A DNA stretch of 6,251 nucleotides from JAYZQT01 sp964412235 (GTDB lineage: Bacteria; Pseudomonadota; Alphaproteobacteria; MPNO01; UBA830), in assembly GCA_964412235.1 (NCBI GenBank), contig CAYPNT010000119.1, positions 1-6,251 of the forward strand, given 5' to 3'. The notes under the pieces were generated by a model. The model did not search any database and was not told the origin of the DNA. It saw nothing but the letters and a program-made list of their open reading frames with translations. Shown piece after piece: positions 1-5,282 of this stretch. The position numbers and the translations under genes were made by a program. How positions within the stretch are numbered: position 1 is the first letter of the stretch; every line of letters starts with the position of its first letter.

Positions 1-241
1 CAACATCGAGTCCGAAATGGGCATTACGAAGCCATTTGCGTTCTAATTTCGCGAGGACCCTTTCCCCGAGTGTTACGCCAATGACGACTGTATTGCTTCC
101 CAACCGCGCGACTAAAGTCTTTGGGCTGGTTTTAACAACCTCAAAACCAAGAAACTCGCGGTAAAATCGCGCCGATTCATCCAAATTGGTTAGCGTCGCG
201 TGGCCATGCGATAAAAAGGGTAAGTTAAGGAGCGGTTTCAA
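1..241 (-). CDS. VOC/glyoxalase-fold metalloprotein, N-terminal part (runs off left edge)
   Basis: An open frame of 80 codons on the minus strand reads off the window end, so the C-terminal part is missing. The translation has the hallmark first module of the vicinal-oxygen-chelate superfamily: a strand with His14 (GHATLTNLD), then ESARFYREFLGFEVV, a two-strand stretch around residues 42-56, and a second His-bearing strand starting near His75 (NAHFGLDV). His14 and the second-strand His are the usual divalent-metal ligand positions. The family includes glyoxalase I, extradiol ring-cleavage dioxygenases, fosfomycin-resistance proteins and methylmalonyl-CoA epimerase, and the fragment cannot separate these. 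The start is taken as TTG at 241-239. The frame is closed by the stop codon of the upstream Rieske gene just 3 bases before, no ATG or GTG lies near the module start, and beginning here gives a normal VOC N-terminus. The tight spacing implies co-transcription and translational coupling with the Rieske gene. That context makes a ring-cleavage or related role attractive but unproven. Confidence 0.75.
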   Translation of the reverse strand, partial: MKPLLNLPFLSHGHATLTNLDESARFYREFLGFEVVKTSPKTLVARLGSNTVVIGVTLGERVLAKLERKWLRNAHFGLDV

Positions 242-244
242 TTC

Positions 245-1729
245 TTATTCCATACCGATTATTTGATCGAGCAACTTTTGGGTGTGAATTACGTTTTGTT
301 CTTGTCGACAATACCGGTGACCCGGAAAAGCCCTGGAATGCATGCCCTTCTGAAAGAGTGGGGTTGTTTTAAAATCCTGCATAAATGATGGCGGCATCCG
401 TTCGCGAGGGTAATTCTGCCAATCCGGTATGTATTCGTAGTGTGTGTCCGGGGCGTCGTCCCGTCCGTATCGAAACATAAAATAGATATCCCAAATCATA
501 CTGTTTGGGTCGTCTCCATTCGGCCGAGCCCTGAAGAGGCCGTAGCTGTTGCCTGCTACTGGGCCAAGCATATTAGGAAAAATACGATGTTCCGTTGGAA
601 AACCGTACATTTGTTGATCGGATAAATGCGAGAGTTCTATCCCCCGGGCGGAACAGGCGTCCCGCCGGTTTCGTACCATGAATTCCGGGCCTTCCATTTC
701 GAGGGGTAATTCGTCGAGACTGTCGAAGTGATCGAGCTCGTATTGGGCCACCCGGTTTTGAACCACCATCGTTTCTATAGCTTTTTTTGCCCATTCCCGT
801 GGAGTAGGAAAATCGTCGTCGCCGAGATCCTTCAGTTTTACACCCGGTGGAAGACCAGTCGTGAGTTGCCAGTGGGGTTCCCAAAAATTCGTGTGTAAAT
901 CGAACTGTTCGTATACCGTCATGGCGCCTATTTTATCGGGAGGTGGATACGTGTTGCCTCTCTTTTCTCCAACGCGACGGCCGCCGGGTCCTGTCGACAC
1001 GGCCCCGACGTTGTTAAGGTCCATTACGTGAGTGGCCCAAACGTGATAGCCCTCTTGGAACTGATCTATTCCGTATTTCCAGTTGCAGGGTAGGATCGTG
1101 GTGTAATGACGGAGTAGCCGCATCTCCTCTATCTTGTAGTCTTTTAAATTCGTAGGGACGGGATGGAGATAATCAAGCAATGGTTCCGCGTCCAAATCCA
1201 TATTTATAAATATGAAACCGCCCCAACTATCGACGAGGACTTGACGGAGGCACACTTCTTCCCGTCGAACCATCCCTGTAGCAAAGTCTTTCGCTCCAGG
1301 GAGATGACACAATTCACCATCTAGTTCCCAGGCCCAGCCATGGAACACACAGGTAATTTTTCCATCAAATTGTGCTTTGTTTCCGTTGAAGGTCCCCGGT
1401 CCGCCAAATTCGTGGGCTCCCTCCACTAAACGCGTTCCACGGTGCATGCACGAGTTATAGTAGGCCTTCAAGGACCTGTCTTGGCTTCGCACAATAATAA
1501 AGGATTGATCTCCAATGCGGTATTCGTAGTAGTCGCCAACATTTGGTATTTCTTCTTCTCGGCATGCCCACTGCCATACCCTAGGCCACAGTGATTCATA
1601 TTCTTTTTGGAGCCACTCCTCTGAGATGTACCGATTTTTGGGAAAAAGCCGTTCATAATCAGCCTCTTCTACAGATGCTTTGAGTCCTTTGAGACTGCCG
1701 GTTCTAAAGTCTTTTGGTTTGTCTAGCAC
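245..1729 (-). CDS. Rieske non-heme iron ring-hydroxylating oxygenase, alpha subunit
   Basis: This 494-residue cytosolic enzyme should use electrons from a separate reductase/ferredoxin to activate O2 and hydroxylate an aromatic ring or C-H bond. An N-terminal Rieske [2Fe-2S] domain (about 45-180) carries CMHRG (Cys94, His96) and CVFHGW (Cys127, His130). The catalytic domain carries QEGYHVWATH, giving Fe(II) ligands His229 and His234, with Glu226 at the position of the acidic residue that links Rieske and iron centres in this family. Asp452 in QDFKTTPLFQKGMHS is the likely third, carboxylate ligand. All cofactor residues are present, so the gene looks functional. Length is typical to slightly long for an alpha subunit. 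The linker between His96 and Cys127 is 30 residues, well above the usual 15-17. The start is GTG at 1729, with AAAGGA 11 bases upstream (minus strand, 1746-1741); no in-frame ATG precedes the Rieske domain. No beta subunit, ferredoxin or reductase gene is in the window. The substrate cannot be read from sequence. Confidence 0.93.
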   Translation of the reverse strand: MLDKPKDFRTGSLKGLKASVEEADYERLFPKNRYISEEWLQKEYESLWPRVWQWACREEEIPNVGDYYEYRIGDQSFIIVRSQDRSLKAYYNSCMHRGTRLVEGAHEFGGPGTFNGNKAQFDGKITCVFHGWAWELDGELCHLPGAKDFATGMVRREEVCLRQVLVDSWGGFIFINMDLDAEPLLDYLHPVPTNLKDYKIEEMRLLRHYTTILPCNWKYGIDQFQEGYHVWATHVMDLNNVGAVSTGPGGRRVGEKRGNTYPPPDKIGAMTVYEQFDLHTNFWEPHWQLTTGLPPGVKLKDLGDDDFPTPREWAKKAIETMVVQNRVAQYELDHFDSLDELPLEMEGPEFMVRNRRDACSARGIELSHLSDQQMYGFPTEHRIFPNMLGPVAGNSYGLFRARPNGDDPNSMIWDIYFMFRYGRDDAPDTHYEYIPDWQNYPRERMPPSFMQDFKTTPLFQKGMHSRAFPGHRYCRQEQNVIHTQKLLDQIIGME

Positions 1730-1823
1730 TTGGAAGGTTGTCCTTTAGGTGGTTGCCTACGAATACCATCATACACTGTCGAACTATTTGCAAAGGTCCC
1801 TTGGTTCCTCGCAAAACAACTCG

Positions 1824-1852
1824 ATTCAAAACCCGAAACTAAACCGTGTCAA
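1824..1852 (-). promoter_or_regulatory. Candidate sigma70-type promoter for the Rieske-VOC unit
   Basis: On the minus strand a perfect -35 hexamer TTGACA (1852-1847) is followed by a 17-base spacer and TTGAAT (1829-1824), a 4 of 6 match to the -10 consensus that lacks the important second-position A. This would give a leader of roughly 85-90 bases before the GTG at 1729. The -35 lies within a small 9-base palindrome, GTCATTGAC, a place where a repressor could act. A second -10-like element, TATGAT (minus strand, 1773-1768), is closer to the gene but lacks a good -35. Confidence 0.4.
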
Positions 1853-1942
1853 TGACTTGTCGGAGATCCACTGACGACCATGAAAAATTTTGATACTAGG
1901 ATTAGACTTAACAATTTAGCCATTGCATACTCCCTATCCTCG

Positions 1943-1962
1943 GCGGGTAAGAAATTGCCCGC
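1943..1962 (+). promoter_or_regulatory. GAAA-tetraloop hairpin in the leader of the TRAP receptor gene
   Basis: The 20 bases form an 8-bp stem, GCGGGTAA against TTGCCCGC (one G-T wobble pair), closed by the loop GAAA, a stable GNRA tetraloop if transcribed. It ends 40 bases before the ATG at 2003. No T-run follows directly, so it is not an ordinary intrinsic terminator. It could stabilise the 5' end of a highly expressed receptor mRNA, take part in leader regulation, or act in DNA form as an operator. Its transcription depends on a promoter further upstream, and none convincing was found on the plus strand between 1730 and 1942. Confidence 0.45.
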
Positions 1963-1989
1963 GCTTACTTGTTTCGGCATTTAAATGTT

Positions 1990-1995
1990 AGGGAG
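1990..1995 (+). promoter_or_regulatory. Ribosome binding site that sets the TRAP receptor start
   Basis: AGGGAG lies 7 bases before the ATG at 2003, an ideal Shine-Dalgarno spacing. An in-frame ATG at 1985 sits just upstream of this motif and has no recognisable ribosome site of its own. The ATG at 2003 is therefore the better start. Confidence 0.8.
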
Positions 1996-2002
1996 AAAAA
2001 AT

Positions 2003-3016
2003 ATGTCTGCTCTTCGTCGAATAGGGCTGTCCGTTCTAGGCTTGGCGATAATAGCTGTGGCTATGTCCGGTGTCCCAGCGACCGCAAAAAAATATAAAAT
2101 GAAATTATCTATTATTGTGGCAAATGACCCGCTGCATGAGTTTATAAAAAAATACAAAACGGTAGTAGAGAAGAACTCCGGTGGCCAAATCCAGGCAACT
2201 TTGTACCCGTCCGCTCAATTGGGAAAGATACCAAGACAGGTCGAGGGGTTACAGCTTGGGACGGTCGAATTTTTTGGAACGCCCACGGGCTTCTTGAAGG
2301 GGGTAGACTCACGGTTTCAGGTGCTCGAGGTGCCGGGTGTCTTTAATAGCCCACTGCACGCTCACAAAACCATTACCGACCCAGAATTTCGTACACCTTT
2401 TCTTGAAGTCGGCACGAAAAAAGGTGTCAAAGGGGTTAGCCTTTGGATGTATGGACCAACCTCCTACGCTACCATGAAGCCGGTACGAACGCTTGCAGAC
2501 TTTAAAGGCCGCAAGTTTCGGGTTCTCGCGACGAAAGTGGAGGTAGAAATCATGAACCGCCTTGGGGCTACCGGTGTCCCGATGCCTTACAGTGAGACTG
2601 TTCCTGCGTTACAACGCAGAATGATTGACGGTGTGCGTTCTAACATTACGGTCATGAATGCCACGAAACATCACACAGTCGCTAAGTTTATAACCGTTGT
2701 GAACGACACCTATATCCCCTGCGCGGGCTTTGTGAGTATGGCCTGGTTAAAACAGTTGCCAAAAAATCTTCAAAAGATTGTGGCTGATTCCGGCCGAGAA
2801 GTTGAGGATTATATGTACAAAACGGCACAAGCGTACGGGTCTAGGGCTGAACAGGGATGGCGTGATGCAGGAGCAGAGGTTATACGCCTCTCAGCCAGTG
2901 ACCAGAAAAAATTCATGGAAACTGTTAATCCAATCGGCGACGCTATTCTTGGAAAGCGTGCCGATGTAAAGGCCATGTTTGAACTTATGAAGAAGACATC
3001 CAAGAAATACAACTAA
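2003..3016 (+). CDS. TRAP transporter substrate-binding protein, DctP family
   Basis: A 337-residue periplasmic solute receptor for a tripartite ATP-independent (TRAP) importer, which would hand a carboxylate to a DctQM-type membrane complex. From the ATG at 2003 the N-terminus is a textbook Sec signal: positive MSALRR, a hydrophobic stretch at about 7-20, and a likely cut after PATA (residue 28). Family signatures follow in order: PSAQLG (69-74), LADFKGRKFRV (164-174), PMPYSETVPALQRRMIDG (193-210) and a C-terminal helical region ending in KKTSKKYN. Arg173 in KFRV matches the arginine that normally salt-bridges the ligand's carboxylate, so an organic acid ligand is expected; its identity is not readable. 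The mature length is normal. The gene is monocistronic: it is divergent from the Rieske gene, and a strong terminator follows 49 bases after the stop. No dctQ or dctM lies in the window, so it must use a transporter encoded elsewhere or just outside. Proximity suggests that the ligand feeds the flanking catabolic genes. Confidence 0.93.
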   Translation: MSALRRIGLSVLGLAIIAVAMSGVPATAKKYKMKLSIIVANDPLHEFIKKYKTVVEKNSGGQIQATLYPSAQLGKIPRQVEGLQLGTVEFFGTPTGFLKGVDSRFQVLEVPGVFNSPLHAHKTITDPEFRTPFLEVGTKKGVKGVSLWMYGPTSYATMKPVRTLADFKGRKFRVLATKVEVEIMNRLGATGVPMPYSETVPALQRRMIDGVRSNITVMNATKHHTVAKFITVVNDTYIPCAGFVSMAWLKQLPKNLQKIVADSGREVEDYMYKTAQAYGSRAEQGWRDAGAEVIRLSASDQKKFMETVNPIGDAILGKRADVKAMFELMKKTSKKYN

Positions 3017-3065
3017 TGAAAATGACTTCGATAGATAGGTTAGTTTGTAAGTTGTAAAGTTATTG

Positions 3066-3108
3066 GGGCGCGGTGGTGAACGTTTTACACATCACTGCGC
3101 CCTTTTTT
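3066..3108 (+). terminator. Strong rho-independent terminator after the TRAP receptor gene
   Basis: A 13-bp GC-rich stem pairs 3066-3078 (GGGCGCGGTGGTG) with 3090-3102 (CATCACTGCGCCC), with two G-T wobbles, around an 11-base loop, followed directly by six T residues (3103-3108). It separates the receptor transcript from the downstream flavoprotein-ligase unit. No matching T-run exists on the minus strand, so it acts in one direction. Confidence 0.92.
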
Positions 3109-3243
3109 GTCCGGCTAATTGACTGGTTTGTGGGATACCAATCGGCCAAGAATTCTAGAAACATCACCTCGCGCTTCGTCCTGGGGTCCGCCCTCAGTTT
3201 TTTATTGCGTGGTTACCGGTTTTCTCTGCTGCGTGTTGACCGT

Positions 3244-3249
3244 TAAAAT
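3244..3249 (+). promoter_or_regulatory. Weak candidate -10 element for the flavoprotein-ligase unit
   Basis: TAAAAT is a 5 of 6 match to the -10 consensus within an AT-rich patch, but the bases 17-18 upstream (TTTCTC region) are a poor -35. It would start transcription about 9 bases before the ATG at 3265, giving a nearly leaderless message. Because a terminator closes the preceding gene, some promoter is expected between 3109 and 3264. This is the best match seen, and an activator or another sigma factor may be needed. Nothing else is recognisable in that gap: no tRNA, repeat or small gene. Confidence 0.22.
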
Positions 3250-3264
3250 ATAGAGTGATTAGAA

Positions 3265-5235
3265 ATGATATTTCCTAATTTGTTTAGACCAGGGCACGTG
3301 GGCAAGCTAGAAACAAAAAACCGTCTAGTAATGCCTGCTATGCACACGAATTTGGGTGACCCAGAGGATGGGTTGTCCGAAGAGGGAATAAATTTTTATG
3401 TTGCGCGAGGACGGGGGGGCTTTGGGCAGATCGGTGTTGGGATAATTGATTCCTTTCAGTTTGACCACGCGAGCCCCGGAGAATTTTTATTAAAAGATAA
3501 GCGTCACGTAAAAGTGCATTCACGTCTCACGAAGAGGTTAAGAGATGAGGGGGCTTTGTCGTTTGCGCAGATTGGATTGCGGCGGATTTGGTCGTTACAT
3601 CAAATGCGCCGCCGTCCAAGCCTCTCTGATTTTACAGATGAAGAAATACGCACCTGGATCCAAGCGGTGGTAGATACCGCGCTGCGGGCCGCTGACGCCG
3701 GATATGATGGCGTAGATTTGCTTGGGAACGGCGGCGGTGCCATGAGTATTTTCACCTCTCAGGTATTCAACGACCGAGATGATGAATGGGGTGGCGATGA
3801 AGACCGGCGCTTGAACTTCACGCTGGCTATTATTAAGGGAATACGCGACAAACTTGGTCCAGATATACCTCTGACGTCTCGTTTGCACGGTGCTGAATTT
3901 ATAAAGGGCGGATACGGGATGGAAGTTTCTGTCCGTAACGCTATTAGGATGGCGGCGGCTGGGGTCGACTTGTTTAACGTGGCTGCAGGGGGCCCCGCCA
4001 CGACCGTTCCCAACTTAACACCTAATGTGCCGGAAAGTGGTCTCGCCATGCTGGCTTTTGGAATAAAACAGTCTGGGCTAGAGGCTAAGGTGGCCGCTTC
4101 AACTAGAATTACAGACCCGTTTAAGGCAGAAGAAGTTCTACGAAAAGGCTGGGCCGACTATATCTCGCTTGCGCGCGGTGCCCTCGCGGACCCTGACTGG
4201 CCAAATAAAGCACGAGACGGAAATTGGGAACAAATAAGGGCTTGTGTGGCGTGTAATGAATGTCTCGATGAGGCAACAGTTCGTGAAAAGACGGTGCGGT
4301 GCCTCGTAAACCCGAGGGCGGGAAGGCATTCTGAACTCGATGCGGTTGAAATTGCCAAAACACCTAAGAAGGTGATCATCGTCGGCGGCGGTTGTATTGG
4401 TCTGCAGGCTGCCCTTACTGCTGCGGAGCGGGGACATGATGTGCATCTATACGAAAAACAGGCATTTCTTGGAGGGAAGTGGCTCGTATCATATGCCCCA
4501 CCTGGACGCGAACCTTTGCGATTATTTTTATCCTGGCTCGTTACAGAGACGAAAAGGGTCGGCGTAAATTTTCATATGTCTACTGAAGTTACACCCGAAC
4601 TTTTAAAGGCTGAAGCGCCCGATGAAGTTATCGTAACGATTGGCGCGACCCAAGTAATTCCTGAAATTCCAGGAATTAATCAGCCCCACGTCGTGAGTGG
4701 TGAGGAGGTTCTTATGGGCGAAGCCGAACTCGGCAAACGAGTCGTAGTGGTAGGGGCCGGTGGCGCTGGCGTCGAAGTAGCTCATTTTATCGCCACACGC
4801 CACCAAATGGACCGTGACTTAATAGCTCATTTAAAAGCCTATAGTGGATATGATGCCGTTAGAGGTGTCATTGACGAAAGTGGACATGAGGTCGTTTTAA
4901 TTGGGCGTAATCCTCGGCTCGGGACAGGCCTGGGGCCAGCGACCCGGTGGGTATTGGTCGAAGAGCTAGAACATGACAGCGTGAAGAGAATGCCAGGCTG
5001 TACGCTGTCTCTTATTGGAGACAATTTTATTCAGGTACATTCCATGGAAGATAATCAGGAATTAGAAATCCCCGCGGATTCCGTGGTCGTGTGTACTGGT
5101 TATGAGGTCAACGAGGAAACAGTCGAGTGGCTTAGAATGGGAAAGCCTGACTTGCGGGTGATTGGAGATGCAAAACAGATTGATCATGCAATGGTGGGTA
5201 TTGCGGAAGCTTATGACGTTGCCCTTGCGCTATAG
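3265..5235 (+). CDS. FadH/TMADH-like FMN, 4Fe-4S, FAD oxidoreductase (Old Yellow Enzyme family fusion)
   Basis: A 656-residue cytosolic flavoprotein with the architecture of 2,4-dienoyl-CoA reductase (E. coli FadH, about 670 aa) and trimethylamine dehydrogenase. Residues 1-320 form an OYE-type TIM barrel for FMN: LFRPGHVGKLETKNRLVMPA at the start, FNDRDDEWGG (168-177), SRLHG (205-209) and LARGALADPDWP (302-313). The cluster cysteines are Cys327, Cys330, Cys333 and Cys346, with the C-x2-C-x2-C-x12-C spacing of trimethylamine dehydrogenase rather than FadH's C-x2-C-x3-C. Two dinucleotide folds follow: VIIVGGGCIG (370-379) and VVVVGAGGAG (493-502). RLGTGLGPATRW (551-562) and VIGDA (632-636) match FadH C-terminal regions. 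The barrel is degenerate at key sites: positions aligned with FadH Tyr166 and His252 are Gly158 and Pro244, and the usual HxGR segment is replaced near GLRR (104-107). A reductase of an unsaturated acyl-CoA or ring ketone is the family expectation, but the actual reaction is uncertain. The Shine-Dalgarno is very weak (GAGTGA region); the start is fixed by homology. The ligase gene lies 47 bases downstream, so the two are probably co-transcribed. Confidence 0.9.
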   Translation: MIFPNLFRPGHVGKLETKNRLVMPAMHTNLGDPEDGLSEEGINFYVARGRGGFGQIGVGIIDSFQFDHASPGEFLLKDKRHVKVHSRLTKRLRDEGALSFAQIGLRRIWSLHQMRRRPSLSDFTDEEIRTWIQAVVDTALRAADAGYDGVDLLGNGGGAMSIFTSQVFNDRDDEWGGDEDRRLNFTLAIIKGIRDKLGPDIPLTSRLHGAEFIKGGYGMEVSVRNAIRMAAAGVDLFNVAAGGPATTVPNLTPNVPESGLAMLAFGIKQSGLEAKVAASTRITDPFKAEEVLRKGWADYISLARGALADPDWPNKARDGNWEQIRACVACNECLDEATVREKTVRCLVNPRAGRHSELDAVEIAKTPKKVIIVGGGCIGLQAALTAAERGHDVHLYEKQAFLGGKWLVSYAPPGREPLRLFLSWLVTETKRVGVNFHMSTEVTPELLKAEAPDEVIVTIGATQVIPEIPGINQPHVVSGEEVLMGEAELGKRVVVVGAGGAGVEVAHFIATRHQMDRDLIAHLKAYSGYDAVRGVIDESGHEVVLIGRNPRLGTGLGPATRWVLVEELEHDSVKRMPGCTLSLIGDNFIQVHSMEDNQELEIPADSVVVCTGYEVNEETVEWLRMGKPDLRVIGDAKQIDHAMVGIAEAYDVALAL

Positions 5236-5282
5236 CTCCCACCGAATGACGCAAAAATAAAAATAGGGAAGAAACGTGCCAG

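Noticed and set aside
440..884. Open frames antisense to or overlapping the Rieske gene (440-625 plus strand, 573-884 minus strand)
   Set aside because: They lie wholly inside a strongly conserved coding region in other frames, have no domain-like sequence and no ribosome sites.
1985..2002. Upstream in-frame ATG for the TRAP receptor
   Set aside because: It places the Shine-Dalgarno AGGGAG inside the coding sequence and adds MLGRKN before a signal peptide that is already complete from the next ATG.
2778..3012. Short open frames on both strands at the 3' end of the TRAP receptor gene
   Set aside because: They overlap the receptor's conserved C-terminal region and show no start signals.
3236..3241. 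TTGACC as a -35 element for the flavoprotein gene
   Set aside because: With a normal spacer the -10 would fall at 3259-3264 and transcription would begin after the start codon.
4655..4678. Inverted repeat TAATTCCTG ... CAGGAATTA with a 6-base loop inside the flavoprotein gene
   Set aside because: It encodes VIPEIPGI, a conserved stretch in this family, so the symmetry follows from repeated Pro/Ile codons; no regulatory context is evident.
3338..5024. Several minus-strand open frames of 60-100 codons within the flavoprotein gene
   Set aside because: They are antisense shadows of a gene with clear cofactor motifs along its length; none resembles a known protein.
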